From assembly GCA_017428525.1 (NCBI GenBank), contig JAFRQQ010000002.1:62001-126000 (forward strand): a stretch of DNA of 64,000 bases, written 5' to 3'. Both the position numbers and the translations under genes were made by a program. The notes beneath the pieces are model-generated. The model was not told the DNA's origin and searched no databases. It saw only the letters and a program-made list of their open reading frames with translations. Positions 7,472-17,552 of this stretch are shown piece by piece; position 1 is the stretch's first letter; every line of letters begins with the position of its first letter. This DNA is from Clostridia bacterium (GTDB lineage: Bacteria; Bacillota; Clostridia; Oscillospirales; Acutalibacteraceae).

Positions 7472-9022
7472 TCAATCCCAGTCGTAGGCGGTTTCCGTGT
7501 CGCCGAAGCGCCAGCGCACGGGGCAAAGGGTTTCCTGCCAGTCCAGCGGCTGTGCCGGCGGCTGCGGCCGCGCGGCGGTTGCCAGCGCCTCCCGCACCTC
7601 CGTCAGCTGCTGCTGCGTGAGCGTATCCGGCGCAACGGAGATGAACAGCGGCGTGCCGGAGCGGGCAAGCAGGTCGAGCCACTGCCGGTTTTTCTCCCAC
7701 GGCACATCCGGCGTGATGCCGACGCAATCCGCATCGGCGTCGAAAAACACGCCCTGCTGCGGCATGCGGAAGGCCAGGGAATTGACCCCCATCTTTTTTG
7801 TGCGCGCCCAGTCGCGGCCGCTGGTGTCGTCGCCCGTGCGGTTGAGCTCCACCCAGCCGACGCCGAGATGACCGGCCACATTGCAGCCGAGGATCAGCGC
7901 CTTGCCGGCCGCTGCGTCATGGATCGTCCGATACAGGCGCTTGAGGATCTCCGCCGTCGTGCGGCTTCGATCCTGAAAATGGATGTCCTCGCGCACCGGC
8001 GGCAGCCCGCAGTGCACGCCCCATTCGCCGAAAATATCCACAAAGGAATAATCATGCTTGATCAGCTCGTAGCCCCAGCTCGTCAGCGTGCGGACGTCCT
8101 CCGCGATCCAGTCCAGCACCGCGTCCAGCGAGGGATCCAGGATCCAGTCCGACGGGTCGCGGTACCACTCCGGCGGGATCTGCGCGGCCTTGTTCTGCAG
8201 CGGCCGCATCCAGATGCCGGGGCGCACGTCCAGCGCGCGGATCTGCGCTGCCAGCCCGGCCATGTCGGGGAAGCGGCTGTTGGAAGCGCGCCAGTCGCCG
8301 CCGATGATGCCGTCGGTCTCGCGTTCAATCTGCCAGCCGTCGTCGATTACGAGGAACGGGCGGTTTTCCAGCCCGCGGGTCAGCGCCGCGAGCTCCCGCG
8401 CGGAGGCCAGCATGATTTCCGCGGAGGAATCCCCGTATGCATAATACCAGTTGTTGTAGCCGTAGACCGGCGCAGAAGGGAATACGGCGCCGTCCGCCAG
8501 CAATGGCAGCAGCTGCAGCGCCCCCGCAAAGGCGTCGTCTGTCTGCAGCTCCGCGCACACCGGCACGCCGCAGGTCAGCGTCCGGCCGTGAAGCGCCGTG
8601 CCGTCCGCGCCGCAGCCTACGTCGAGCGTCAGGGTGATGCCTTCCGCGTCGCAGGTGAAGGCACAGAGCGCGTCGGGACGCACCTTCACGCCGTAGAGCG
8701 CCAGATGATCGCCGTGCTGCGCAAAGAAATACCAGGGCATCACCCGCGGCTCGGAAGCGTCGCGCCAGGCCAGGTCGCCGTAGGCGCGCTCCCAATGATC
8801 GCCGCACACGCGCGTGCCGGCCGGCAGCGGCGTTGCCCACCGCAGGGCAATCCATTTCACGCGCTGCGTTTCAGCCGTCAGGCGCACCGCGCCGTCCGCG
8901 AGCGACAGCGTCAGATCGCCGTCGGTGATCACGCGTGCGCCGGGGTGTTCGACGCGGCCGGTTTCCGTGACGATCGTGCAGGTCGACGGCAGGTTCGTCA
9001 GGTCGGGAAAATATTGCATCAT
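7472..9022 (-). CDS. Alpha-galactosidase-like glycoside hydrolase (clan GH-D)
   Basis: 516 residues. A beta-rich N-terminal region is followed by a TIM barrel with FLVIDDGWQ, the nucleophile-type motif LIKHDYSF, and RTGDDTSG, which carries the likely acid/base Asp, all arranged as in GH27/GH36 enzymes. There is no signal peptide, so it should act inside the cell on short alpha-galactosides. The start at 9022 is chosen because GAGGAGG lies 8 nt before it; the frame is open further upstream into the next gene. It follows the histidine phosphatase by 13 nt and shares its transcript. Confidence 0.75.
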   Translation of the reverse strand: MMQYFPDLTNLPSTCTIVTETGRVEHPGARVITDGDLTLSLADGAVRLTAETQRVKWIALRWATPLPAGTRVCGDHWERAYGDLAWRDASEPRVMPWYFFAQHGDHLALYGVKVRPDALCAFTCDAEGITLTLDVGCGADGTALHGRTLTCGVPVCAELQTDDAFAGALQLLPLLADGAVFPSAPVYGYNNWYYAYGDSSAEIMLASARELAALTRGLENRPFLVIDDGWQIERETDGIIGGDWRASNSRFPDMAGLAAQIRALDVRPGIWMRPLQNKAAQIPPEWYRDPSDWILDPSLDAVLDWIAEDVRTLTSWGYELIKHDYSFVDIFGEWGVHCGLPPVREDIHFQDRSRTTAEILKRLYRTIHDAAAGKALILGCNVAGHLGVGWVELNRTGDDTSGRDWARTKKMGVNSLAFRMPQQGVFFDADADCVGITPDVPWEKNRQWLDLLARSGTPLFISVAPDTLTQQQLTEVREALATAARPQPPAQPLDWQETLCPVRWRFGDTETAYDWD

Positions 9023-9035
9023 CTGTGTTGCCTCC

Positions 9036-9668
9036 TCAATCCGGCAATTCTTCTTTTTCAAACGGGAACAGGCTGAAGACCTCCAGCTTCTTGCCGCGCA
9101 TCCACAACGCGGGATGCACCCGCAGCGCATAGCCGCAGCCGGGGTCTGCGCGCCATTCCGTCATCGGCAGCTCCGGCAGGCCGTAGGCCGCGAGCAGCGC
9201 CATGATAACGCCGCCGTGCGTGATCATCGCCGTGTCCGCCGTGCCGGTTTTCATCAGCCCTTCAATGATTTTTTCAAATGTGGCGCATACGCGCCGGCCG
9301 AAGGCTTCGCTGCTTTCGCCGAACGGCGGCGCCACCCCCGGTTCTCCCGCCAGCCAGCGCGGAAAGACCGGGCTTTTTTTCAGTTCCTCGGCGTTTTTGC
9401 CCTCAAATTCGCCGAAGCTGCATTCCTTCAGCCCGTCGATTTCGATCGGCGTCTGCCCGGGATACAGCCGCGCGGCGGTCGCCGTGCAGCGCCGGAGCGG
9501 GCTGGAAAACACCGCCGCCACCGGCGGATACACCATCGCCTCGCGCAGCGCATCGAGCGCCTGCGCGCCGGCCTCGCTCAGCGGCGCGTCGGTCTGGCCG
9601 ATGTATCTGCCCTGCAGCGCGTCCTCCGTCTGACCGTGACGGATCAGATAAATCGTATAAGTTTTCAT
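9036..9668 (-). CDS. Histidine phosphatase family protein (phosphoglycerate mutase-like)
   Basis: 210 residues. The RHGQT motif with the phospho-accepting His is at the N-terminus (IYLIRHGQTED), the second conserved His is in MITHGGVIMAL, and FGEFEGK and SSPLRRC are present. The length and motifs fit the CobC/PhoE-like branch. The substrate is not predictable. AAGGAGG precedes the start. It is the first gene of a two-gene minus-strand unit with the alpha-galactosidase-like enzyme and is divergent from an XRE regulator. Confidence 0.85.
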   Translation of the reverse strand: MKTYTIYLIRHGQTEDALQGRYIGQTDAPLSEAGAQALDALREAMVYPPVAAVFSSPLRRCTATAARLYPGQTPIEIDGLKECSFGEFEGKNAEELKKSPVFPRWLAGEPGVAPPFGESSEAFGRRVCATFEKIIEGLMKTGTADTAMITHGGVIMALLAAYGLPELPMTEWRADPGCGYALRVHPALWMRGKKLEVFSLFPFEKEELPD

Positions 9669-9737
9669 GCATCCTCCTTAAAAAGGACTATACAAATTGT
9701 AAATGATCGTGTATAATACTATACGAGGTGTTGATTT

Positions 9738-10388
9738 ATGGAGAAAAATTTCCCGTTGATTATTACGGAGCTGCGCAAATCGCGCGGCATCAGCCAGAAA
9801 GAGGCAGCCGAGAATCTGGGTATTTCTCAGGCGCTGCTCTCCCACTATGAAAAAGGCATCCGCGAATGCGGGCAGCGTTTTCTGGTGCGCATCGCCGATT
9901 ATTATGACGTTTCGGTCGATTATCTGCTCGGGCGCGAAAACACGCCGAACCGCATCAGCAGCATCTTCGCCATGATCGATGACTCTGCGGAAGGCTGGGA
10001 AGAAAACGATCTGTCGCTCATGCGCGCCGCCATCCAGCTGCGGGAGTACCTGCGCCGGAGGGATCCGCAGCTGAGCGATCTTTTCATCCGGCATCTTTCG
10101 GTGCAGCTTTATCGCCTGATTCTGCTGCAGGCGCGGCTGGGCAACCTGCCGAAAAACTGGGCGGGCGTCGCCTGCTCGGACGGCGAACTGTTTGCGAACA
10201 ACCTCTATCTGCAGCTGATCGATCAGGCGCAGATGGAGGAGATTGACAGCCGTCGGCCGAGTCACCCCGCGGCGGCGAACGAGCCGACGCCGGAGACGGT
10301 CAAATCCGTGGTCAGCCGGGCGGAGGACTATGTTTTCCGTACCCTTGCGGATTATCTGCCGCCCCTGCCGACAAAATATCTGAAATAA
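9738..10388 (+). CDS. XRE-family transcriptional regulator
   Basis: 216 residues. An N-terminal helix-turn-helix of the Cro/C1 type covers about 7-65 (SRGISQKEAAENLGISQALLSHYEKGIR), and the rest is a helical domain of unknown ligand. It is divergent from the phosphatase gene; the 69-bp gap holds a TATAAT box and the inverted repeat GTATA..TATAC, which could be an autoregulatory site, although this is weak evidence. Confidence 0.85.
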   Translation: MEKNFPLIITELRKSRGISQKEAAENLGISQALLSHYEKGIRECGQRFLVRIADYYDVSVDYLLGRENTPNRISSIFAMIDDSAEGWEENDLSLMRAAIQLREYLRRRDPQLSDLFIRHLSVQLYRLILLQARLGNLPKNWAGVACSDGELFANNLYLQLIDQAQMEEIDSRRPSHPAAANEPTPETVKSVVSRAEDYVFRTLADYLPPLPTKYLK

Positions 10389-10412
10389 AAAGCCGTCAGG
10401 CAGAATCGAAAC

Positions 10413-10444
10413 GCGGGGCGCTATCCGGCAGGATAGCGCCCCGC
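10413..10444. terminator. Strong hairpin between convergent genes
   Basis: GCGGGGCGCTATCC pairs with GGATAGCGCCCCGC around GGCA (14 bp). Neither side has a good T tract, so it may mostly protect 3' ends of the XRE gene and glgA. Confidence 0.55.
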
Positions 10445-10455
10445 AACGCGTTGCA

Positions 10456-11874
10456 TCAGATGATGGATTCGTAAAGCTTGATGTATTCCCGCGCCGAACG
10501 GCCCCAGCTGTTGTCGCATTTGAGCGCGCGCTGCACGAGGGTCGGCCAGTAATCGCGGTCGCCGTAAGCGCCGAGCGCGCGGTAAATGGCGTCGAGCATG
10601 TCGTAGGCGTCGTAGCTCTTGAAGGTGAAGCCGTTGCCTTCGCCGTCGCCGCTGTCGGTGATCGTATCCTTCAGGCCGCCGGTCTCGCGCACGATGGGCA
10701 CCGTACCGTAGCGCAGCGCCACCATCTGCGACAGGCCGCAGGGCTCGCTCTTGGAGGGCATGAGGAACAGATCGCTGCCCGCATAGATCTTGCGCGCAAG
10801 ATCCGGCACAAAGCCGATGCGCAGCCCGACCTTGCCGGGGAACGCGCCCGCAAGCGAGCGGAAGAAATCTTCATATTCCGCGTCGCCGGAGCCGAGCACG
10901 ACCAGCTGCAGATCCGCGTTGGAAAGCAGCTCCCACATCACGCGCTTGATCAGATCGAGTCCCTTGTGCGCCACCAGACGCGTCACGATGCCGATCACGG
11001 GCACATCCGCGCGCGCGGGCAGGTTGAACCATTCCTGCAGGCCGGCCTTGTTCGCCGCCTTGCCGGAGGGATCCTTCGCGGAATAATTGGCAAAGATCTG
11101 CGGATCCGTCGCGGGATCGTAATTGACGGTGTCGATGCCGTTCAGGATGCCGGACAGCTTGTAGCGCCGCTCATTGAGGATCGGGTGCAGGCCGTGGCTG
11201 AACCAGGGATCCAGGATTTCCTCGGCGTAGGTGTTGCTCACCGTCGTGACGCGGTCAGCGCATTCGATGCCGCCCTTCATCAGGTTGATGCAGTTGCCGA
11301 ATTCCAGCAGCGACGCGTGCTCCTCGCCGAAGCCGAACAGATCGCCGAGAATCTCCTTGCCGTAGATGCCCTGATACTGGATATTATGGATGGTAAACAC
11401 CGTCTTGATGCCGGTGTAGCCCTCCCGATTGGCATACATTGTGGAGTAATAGACGGGCACAAGCGCGGACTGCCAGTCGTTGCAGTGGATGATGTCGGGC
11501 TTGAAGTCGAGATAGGGCAGGATCTCCAGCACCGCGCGGGAGAAGAAGGCGAAGCGCTCGCCGTCGTCATAATGCCCGTAAAGCGTGTCCCGCTTGAAAT
11601 AGTATTCGTTGTCGATCAGATAATAGATCACGCCGCCGGCACGCGCCTCAAAAATGCCGCAATACTGCCGGCGCCAGGAAACGGGCACCATGATATTGGT
11701 GATGAATATCATCTCTGCGCGCAGTTCCGGACGGATCGTGCCGTAAAGCGGCATCACCACGCGGCAGGCCACATGCCGGTTGCGCAGCGCCTGCGGCAGA
11801 GATCCGGCCACATCCGCCAGACCGCCGCTCGCGGCAAAGGGCAGCGCTTCGCTGGAAACATATAACACTTTCAT
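10456..11874 (-). CDS. glgA: Glycogen synthase (ADP-glucose)
   Basis: 472 residues, normal for bacterial GlgA (GT5). The ADP-glucose-binding N-terminal motif appears as ASGGLADVAGSLP; HCNDWQ, TIHNIQYQG and the C-terminal SKSEPCGLSQM..TVPIVRETGGL are as in the family. It adds glucose from ADP-glucose to the growing alpha-1,4 chain. It is the last gene of the operon glgB-glgC-glgD-CAP-glgA, 19 nt after the CAP-like gene. Confidence 0.95.
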   Translation of the reverse strand: MKVLYVSSEALPFAASGGLADVAGSLPQALRNRHVACRVVMPLYGTIRPELRAEMIFITNIMVPVSWRRQYCGIFEARAGGVIYYLIDNEYYFKRDTLYGHYDDGERFAFFSRAVLEILPYLDFKPDIIHCNDWQSALVPVYYSTMYANREGYTGIKTVFTIHNIQYQGIYGKEILGDLFGFGEEHASLLEFGNCINLMKGGIECADRVTTVSNTYAEEILDPWFSHGLHPILNERRYKLSGILNGIDTVNYDPATDPQIFANYSAKDPSGKAANKAGLQEWFNLPARADVPVIGIVTRLVAHKGLDLIKRVMWELLSNADLQLVVLGSGDAEYEDFFRSLAGAFPGKVGLRIGFVPDLARKIYAGSDLFLMPSKSEPCGLSQMVALRYGTVPIVRETGGLKDTITDSGDGEGNGFTFKSYDAYDMLDAIYRALGAYGDRDYWPTLVQRALKCDNSWGRSAREYIKLYESII

Positions 11875-11893
11875 AATGAGAGATCCTTTCTCG

Positions 11894-12871
11894 TCAGCCG
11901 AAAATGACTGTGGTGTAATAAATATCCTTATACTTCACAACAGCAACGCCGATCTTTGTTTTGTCGGCGCTCATTGCGCTGGCAGAGGCGCCGCTGATGA
12001 CCTGATTGGCAAGTCCCGTTCCGCCGTACGTCGTCTGGAAGCGATAAACGTCGCCCTTGACGCCGCGGCTGCCGTAGACCTCCGGCATGGCGGAGGCCAG
12101 ACTGCCCGTGCGCGCGGAATTGGTCAGGTCGGAATTCTTTTCCAGGGGCGCAAGGCCGGCGGCCGTGCGGGAAGCGTTGATCTGATCCGCCACGCTGTCC
12201 GCAAGCGCATCCTGCCGGTCCGCCTTCGGAATGGTCGGCAGCACATTGCGGTTCGTGGTCGTCACCTCTTCGGTCGTCGGCGCGGACGTGTCGCCTTCCA
12301 GCGTCGTCGGCGCCGCGGAGGACGGCGGATCGATATAAATCAATTCCGTCACGGGGTTGCCGTTGGCGTCCGTCAGATCGCGGTGGAAGATATCCGTCTT
12401 CGGGACCACCGAAGTGCGCTGCACATAGGCGGTGGTGGTTTCCGTTGTGGTTTCATCCGCACGCATGGTGTAGGTGACCACTTCCGTGATCGGCTCGCCG
12501 TTCTCATCAAAGAGCGGGTTGCCGTTTTCATCACTGAGCTGCACTACGCTGGTCAGCTCCACATAGTCTATGATCTCGGTTTCCTCTGTGAAAACAGTGG
12601 AGGTCTCCTTCGGCTTTGTGGTCGGATAGGTATGGTTGGAGGAGACGCGCGGGCGGGCGTAATACTCCACCATCGTATAATAAAACGTATCGCCGTCTTC
12701 GTTCACATCACTCATGAGCACGACGGAGGATTCGATCACAGTGTCGTTTTCTTCTCCGTTGGAGCCTCTGCCGCCGCGTGAGATCACACCGGTTTTTACC
12801 AAAACAACAACACCGACAAGCACCAGCGCCAGCGCGACGACGACGCCTGTCAGAATATTCTTTTTGGACAT
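11894..12871 (-). CDS. Membrane-anchored CAP/SCP-like protein inside the glycogen operon
   Basis: 325 residues. One N-terminal membrane segment (about 8-28, VVVALALVLVGVVVLV) is followed by a long Thr/Glu/Ser-rich linker (to about 215) and a C-terminal CAP-like domain: QINASRTAAGLAPLEKNSDL at its start and IGVAVVKYKDIYYTTVIFG at its end. The start at 12871 is preferred over a GTG 9 nt upstream because GGAAAG is better placed. Function is unknown; an exported protein between glgD and glgA is unexpected and may be linked to the cell surface or simply co-transcribed. Confidence 0.6.
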   Translation of the reverse strand: MSKKNILTGVVVALALVLVGVVVLVKTGVISRGGRGSNGEENDTVIESSVVLMSDVNEDGDTFYYTMVEYYARPRVSSNHTYPTTKPKETSTVFTEETEIIDYVELTSVVQLSDENGNPLFDENGEPITEVVTYTMRADETTTETTTAYVQRTSVVPKTDIFHRDLTDANGNPVTELIYIDPPSSAAPTTLEGDTSAPTTEEVTTTNRNVLPTIPKADRQDALADSVADQINASRTAAGLAPLEKNSDLTNSARTGSLASAMPEVYGSRGVKGDVYRFQTTYGGTGLANQVISGASASAMSADKTKIGVAVVKYKDIYYTTVIFG

Positions 12872-12974
12872 TTCGTTCACACTTTCCGTGGCGGCGCCGC
12901 GCTTCGCGCAGCGCCGCCCTGCTTGTTTCTAATGCGATGCCGCGCGTTTTGTTCCGCGCCGGATCGCGTTTTAA

Positions 12975-14087
12975 TCAGATGACAATCCCTTTCCCCACAT
13001 AAACGGGATAATTCTGTGCGCCGCAAAGCATTTTGTTGGGTTTCACGACCACGGATTTGTCGAGGATCACACTGGCCAGAGAAACATTTTCGCCGATATA
13101 GGTATTCTGCATCAGGATCGAATCCTTGATCTTCGCGCCCTTCGCCACGGTCACGCCGCGGAAGAGGATGCTGTTTTCCACCTCGCCCTCGATCTTGCAG
13201 CCGTCTGCGATCAGGGAGTTGGAAACGCGCGCGTTCAGGCCGTAAACCGCCGGCACCTCGTCGCGCACCTTGGTGAAGACCGGGCGCTCGGGGTCAAACA
13301 GAAGATTGCGGTTTGCGCGGTCAAGCAGCGCCAGATTCGCTTCATAGTAGCTGCCCAGCGAGGAGAGCACGCGCACGAAGCCGCCGACCTCATAGCCGTA
13401 GACATTCAGGAACTGCAGGTTGGAGGCGATGATCTGCTCAAAGCTGGTCTGGCCGGCGCTGTGCGCCTCATGCAGCAGACGCTCAAGCAGCGTGCGGCTG
13501 ATCACCATGATTTTCAGCGAGTAGCTGATCGCGCTGCTGTAGCAGTCAATGCCGCGGCAGGCGGTCACCTTGCCCTGCGCATCCATGACCAGCTCGGTCG
13601 CCGCGCGCATCTTCGGCGGGATGCCGTTGGTATAGGCAAGCGTCACGTCCGCATTGCTGGCCGTGTGCGCCTTGATGATCGCGTCGTAATCGATCGTGCT
13701 CACCACATTGCAGTCCGTGCAGAGCACAAGGTCCTTGTCCGCATGGCGGAGATAATCGATGCTGCCGTAGAGCGAATCCACTTTATCTTTAAACGCGCCG
13801 GTTTCCGTGGAATTATACGGCGGCAGGATGGTCATGCCCTCACGCTTGCGGGAAAGATCCCACGCCTTGCCGTTGCCGATGTGATCCATCAGGGAACGGT
13901 AGTTGCTCTTGGTGATGACACCGACCTTCTGAATGCCGGCATTGACCATGTTGGACAGGGGGAAATCGATCAGGCGGTACCGCCCCGCGAACGGGATGGA
14001 GCCCATGGTGCGCAGCGCGGTCAGCTCCGGGAGCGCCTCGTCATACGCGTTGGAAAAGATCATACCGAGCACATTTTTAGCTGCCAT
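12975..14087 (-). CDS. glgD: Glucose-1-phosphate adenylyltransferase, GlgD-type subunit
   Basis: 370 residues. It has the nucleotidyltransferase fold (SIPFAGRYRLIDFPLSNMVN, VGVITKSNYRSLMDHIGNG) and a left-handed beta-helix tail, but the N-terminal GGxGxRL motif of the catalytic subunit is replaced (MIFSNAYDEALPEL), as in the regulatory GlgD subunits of Firmicutes. It forms the ADP-glucose pyrophosphorylase with GlgC. Its ATG overlaps the glgC stop (TAATG), so the two subunits are made together. Confidence 0.93.
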   Translation of the reverse strand: MAAKNVLGMIFSNAYDEALPELTALRTMGSIPFAGRYRLIDFPLSNMVNAGIQKVGVITKSNYRSLMDHIGNGKAWDLSRKREGMTILPPYNSTETGAFKDKVDSLYGSIDYLRHADKDLVLCTDCNVVSTIDYDAIIKAHTASNADVTLAYTNGIPPKMRAATELVMDAQGKVTACRGIDCYSSAISYSLKIMVISRTLLERLLHEAHSAGQTSFEQIIASNLQFLNVYGYEVGGFVRVLSSLGSYYEANLALLDRANRNLLFDPERPVFTKVRDEVPAVYGLNARVSNSLIADGCKIEGEVENSILFRGVTVAKGAKIKDSILMQNTYIGENVSLASVILDKSVVVKPNKMLCGAQNYPVYVGKGIVI

Positions 14088-15301
14088 TATTCCGCACCTC
14101 CGATATCCGTATCCACCATCGCTTTCGGCGCGACCTTTGCGCCCTTGCCGACGGTGACGCCGTTGCCGACCACGGCAACGCCCCAGTCATTGATATCCGC
14201 CATGTTCTCCGGGCTTTCGCCGACGACGGCGCCCGGTTCGATCACTGCGTCTTCCGCAACGATCGCGTACTGCACGACCGCGCCCTTTTTGATCACCGTG
14301 CCGGGCATGACGATGGAATAGCGCACCTCGGCGCCCTCCTCGACCGTCACATTCGCAAACAGCACGGAGAAGTCGATGTTGCCTTCAATCTCGCAGCCTT
14401 CGGTGATCATGGAATTCTCCACCTTCGCGGCGCTGCCGATATAATGCGGCGGCGCGGTCGGGGATTTGGAATAGATCTTCCAGCTGTCGTCGTTGAGATC
14501 CAGATCCACCTTCGGATTCAGCAGATCCAGGTTCGCGTCCCAGAGGCTGTTGATCGTGCCGACGTCTTTCCAGTAGCCGTCGAACTGATAGGCGAACATC
14601 CGCTCGCCCGCCTCGTGCATGGCGGGAATGACGTCGTGGCCGAAATCGTTGCTGCTGCCCTCCTTCGCCTCGTCGGCGATCAGATAGGCGCGCAGCTTTT
14701 CCCATGTGAAGATGTAAACGCCCATGGAAGCCTTGTTGCTGCGGGGATTCTTCGGCTTCTCCTCGAATTCGCTGATGGAGCCGTCCTCGTTGACCAGCAT
14801 CAGGCCGAAGCGGCTGGCCTCCTCCCACGGCACCTCGAGCATGGCGATGGTGCAGTCGGCGTTTTTCTCCTTATGATAATCCAGCATTTTGGAATAATCC
14901 ATTTTATAGATGTGGTCGCCGGAAAGGATCAGCACGTATTCGGGATCGTAACGCTCGATGAAATTGATATTCTGATAAATCGCGTTCGCCGTGCCTTTAT
15001 ACCATTCCGTGCCCTTGATCTGCTGATAGGGTGAAAGGATGTGGACGCCGCCGTTTGCGCGGTCCAGATCCCACGACTGCCCGTTGCCGATGTAGTCGTT
15101 GAGCTCCAGCGGCTGATACTGGGTCAGCACACCGACCGTGTCGATGCCGGAATTGACGCAGTTGGAAAGCGGAAAGTCGATGATGCGGTATTTGCCGCCG
15201 TAGGGAACGGCGGGCTTGGCGATGGATTTGGTCAGGATGCCGAGCCGGCTGCCCTGGCCGCCCGCAAGCAGCATCGCGATGCATTCGGGTTTGATTGCCA
15301 T
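14087..15301 (-). CDS. glgC: Glucose-1-phosphate adenylyltransferase, catalytic subunit
   Basis: 404 residues. [15 protein letters not shown] is the nucleotide-binding motif, [11 protein letters not shown] the metal-binding Asp segment, and FEEKP the sugar-phosphate Lys/Glu segment. It makes ADP-glucose from ATP and glucose-1-phosphate, the controlled step of glycogen synthesis. The start at 15301 follows AAAAGGAGG; the frame extends upstream but without a ribosome site. It lies 61 nt after glgB. Confidence 0.95.
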   Translation of the reverse strand: MAIKPECIAMLLAGGQGSRLGILTKSIAKPAVPYGGKYRIIDFPLSNCVNSGIDTVGVLTQYQPLELNDYIGNGQSWDLDRANGGVHILSPYQQIKGTEWYKGTANAIYQNINFIERYDPEYVLILSGDHIYKMDYSKMLDYHKEKNADCTIAMLEVPWEEASRFGLMLVNEDGSISEFEEKPKNPRSNKASMGVYIFTWEKLRAYLIADEAKEGSSNDFGHDVIPAMHEAGERMFAYQFDGYWKDVGTINSLWDANLDLLNPKVDLDLNDDSWKIYSKSPTAPPHYIGSAAKVENSMITEGCEIEGNIDFSVLFANVTVEEGAEVRYSIVMPGTVIKKGAVVQYAIVAEDAVIEPGAVVGESPENMADINDWGVAVVGNGVTVGKGAKVAPKAMVDTDIGGAE

Positions 15302-15362
15302 AATGTGGCCTCCTTTTCTTGATCCGCCGAACAGCAGCGGCGGTCTGTATTCTGCGGGGAAC

Positions 15363-17324
15363 TTATTTCTTTTTCTTTTTGCCCTTGACCGGGACCACCG
15401 GCGTTTCCTGCGCGGCTGCCGTGCGGCGCTTGCGGGAAACATCCTGAATATACATGCAGCTGAGCCCCTCCAGATCCAGCTCGATGCTATAGCCGAAGCC
15501 GTGCATCGGGATGGGTTTGGCTTTCACGGAGCCCACGGTGCTCTCGCCCCGGCCGCCGTACTGCGGATCCGCGGAGCTGAACACCACGCGGTAGGTGCCC
15601 GGCGCGGGCACGCCGATGCGGTAGCCGCGGCGGGTCACGTTGGTGAAGTTGCACAGCGCGATCACGCTCTTGCCCGCCTTGTCCGTGCGGCGGTAGGCGA
15701 CGACGGAATTCGTGCTGTCATCGCTGACGATCCAGCCGAAGCCGTCCCAGCCGTAATCAATCTCCCAGAGCGCGGGGTGATCCAGATAGAACTTGTTGAG
15801 CGCCGCCACATAGTCCTTCAGCTGCCGGTGCGCATCATAGCCGAGCAGCAGCCAGTCCAGCGGCTGTTTATAATTCCATTCGATGAACTGCCCGAATTCA
15901 CTGCCCATGAACAGCAGTTTTTTGCCCGGGTGGCTCATCATGTAGCCGAGGAAGGCGCGCATCCCGGCGAATTTTTCCTCGTAGGAGCCGGGCATTTTAT
16001 TGATCAGGGAGCATTTGCCGTGCACCACCTCGTCATGCGAGATCGGCAGCACGAAATTCTCCGAGAAGGCATAGAAGAAAGAGAAGGTCAGACAGTCGTG
16101 GTTGAATTTGCGATAAATGCCGTCCAGCGAGAAATAACGCAGGCAGTCGTTCATCCAGCCCATGTTCCATTTGAAATTGAAGCCGAGGCCGCCGAGATAG
16201 GTCGGCTTTGTGACCAGCGGCCAGGCCGTGCTCTCCTCCGCGATCATCATCACGTCGCTGTGCTCGCGGAAGATGGCCTCATTGAGCTTTTGCAGGAAGG
16301 CCACCGCCTCCAGATTTTCGTTGCCGCCGTGGATGTTGCGCACCCACCGGCCCTCCTCCCGGCCGTAGTCGAGATAGAGCATGGAGGCCACGGCGTCCAC
16401 GCGCAGGCCGTCGATATGATAGCGGTCGATCCAGAAGAACGCGCTGGAAATCAGGAAGCTCTGCACCTCCGGCTTGCCGTAATCGAAGACCCGCGTGCCC
16501 CACTGCTCATGCTCCCCCTTGCGGGGATCGGCATATTCATAGCAGGGGCCGCCGTCGAATTCATACAGGCCGTAGGCGTCCTTCGGGAAGTGGGCGGGCA
16601 CCCAGTCCAGGATCACGCCGATGCCCGCGCGGTGCGCCGCGTCGACAAAATAGGCAAAATCCGCCGGCGTGCCGTAGCGGGAGGTCGGGGCGAAATAGCC
16701 CGTCACCTGATAGCCCCAGGAGCCGTCAAAGGGATGCTCCAGAATCGGCAGCAGCTCGATGTAGTTGTAGCCCATTTCCTTGACATAGGGCACCAGACGG
16801 TCGGCCAGCGCGCGGTAGTTGAGCGGGTTGCCGTCGTCATAGGTCTGCCAGGAGCCGGCGTGCACCTCATAAATGTTGACGGGGGATTCATAAATGTTGC
16901 GGTGCCTGCGCGCGACCATCCAGCCGCGGTCCTGCCAGTCGAACACCGGCGCGCCATAATACTTGGACGCCGTGCCCGGACGGGTTTCTGCATGGAAGGC
17001 ATAGGGATCGCTTTTATAGAATCTGCGGCCGTCCGCCGCCTGAATATGGAATTTGTAAGCGTCATACTGCTTTACGCCCTGCACCGTGCATTCCCAGACG
17101 CCGCCGCTGATTTTCTGCATCGGCAGGCTTTCCGGCGCCCAGTCATTGAAATCGCCGGCCACCCAGACCTGCGCGGCGTTCGGCGCCCAGACGCGGAATA
17201 CGACCGCATCTGCGCCGGCGGCGTGCGCGCCGAGATATTCATAAGTCTGCGCATTGGTCCCTTCGTGGAACAGATATAACGGCACTGCGTTTTTTTCTTT
17301 TGCCACCTTCCGGTCCGCCTCCAT
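15363..17324 (-). CDS. glgB: 1,4-alpha-glucan branching enzyme
   Basis: 653 residues. An N-terminal CBM48 region ([20 protein letters not shown]) precedes a GH13 barrel with [11 protein letters not shown] (nucleophile Asp), MMIAEEST (acid/base Glu) and [11 protein letters not shown] (transition-state Asp). The C-terminus ends in a short Lys-rich tail (KGKKKKK). It forms alpha-1,6 branches in glycogen. It is the first gene of the glycogen operon, with a promoter at 17361-17388. Confidence 0.95.
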   Translation of the reverse strand: MEADRKVAKEKNAVPLYLFHEGTNAQTYEYLGAHAAGADAVVFRVWAPNAAQVWVAGDFNDWAPESLPMQKISGGVWECTVQGVKQYDAYKFHIQAADGRRFYKSDPYAFHAETRPGTASKYYGAPVFDWQDRGWMVARRHRNIYESPVNIYEVHAGSWQTYDDGNPLNYRALADRLVPYVKEMGYNYIELLPILEHPFDGSWGYQVTGYFAPTSRYGTPADFAYFVDAAHRAGIGVILDWVPAHFPKDAYGLYEFDGGPCYEYADPRKGEHEQWGTRVFDYGKPEVQSFLISSAFFWIDRYHIDGLRVDAVASMLYLDYGREEGRWVRNIHGGNENLEAVAFLQKLNEAIFREHSDVMMIAEESTAWPLVTKPTYLGGLGFNFKWNMGWMNDCLRYFSLDGIYRKFNHDCLTFSFFYAFSENFVLPISHDEVVHGKCSLINKMPGSYEEKFAGMRAFLGYMMSHPGKKLLFMGSEFGQFIEWNYKQPLDWLLLGYDAHRQLKDYVAALNKFYLDHPALWEIDYGWDGFGWIVSDDSTNSVVAYRRTDKAGKSVIALCNFTNVTRRGYRIGVPAPGTYRVVFSSADPQYGGRGESTVGSVKAKPIPMHGFGYSIELDLEGLSCMYIQDVSRKRRTAAAQETPVVPVKGKKKKK

Positions 17325-17360
17325 CCGTTTCCTGAATAATACGTATAGTTATTTAGATTA

Positions 17361-17388
17361 ATTATACCATAAAACGGCTTATTTTCAA
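17361..17388 (-). promoter_or_regulatory. Promoter of the glycogen operon
   Basis: On the minus strand: TTGAAA, 16 nt, TATAAT, about 36 nt before glgB. Confidence 0.75.
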
Positions 17389-17461
17389 GCCCCGTTTGTG
17401 AATTTTATAAAAACATTGTTGGTTTTTGACAGTGAATGCGGCAAAAACCGGCGGTTCCGCA

Positions 17462-17490
17462 TTGACAAATCGGCGATTTTTTGATAAGAT
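17462..17490 (+). promoter_or_regulatory. Promoter of the PASTA pseudokinase gene
   Basis: TTGACA, 17 nt, TAAGAT, 62 nt before the start codon. Confidence 0.8.
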
Positions 17491-17552
17491 GACAGTGGTT
17501 TATTATGGACATCTGTTTCCATGAAGCAAACGCTGTTGAAGGAGATCCGAAT

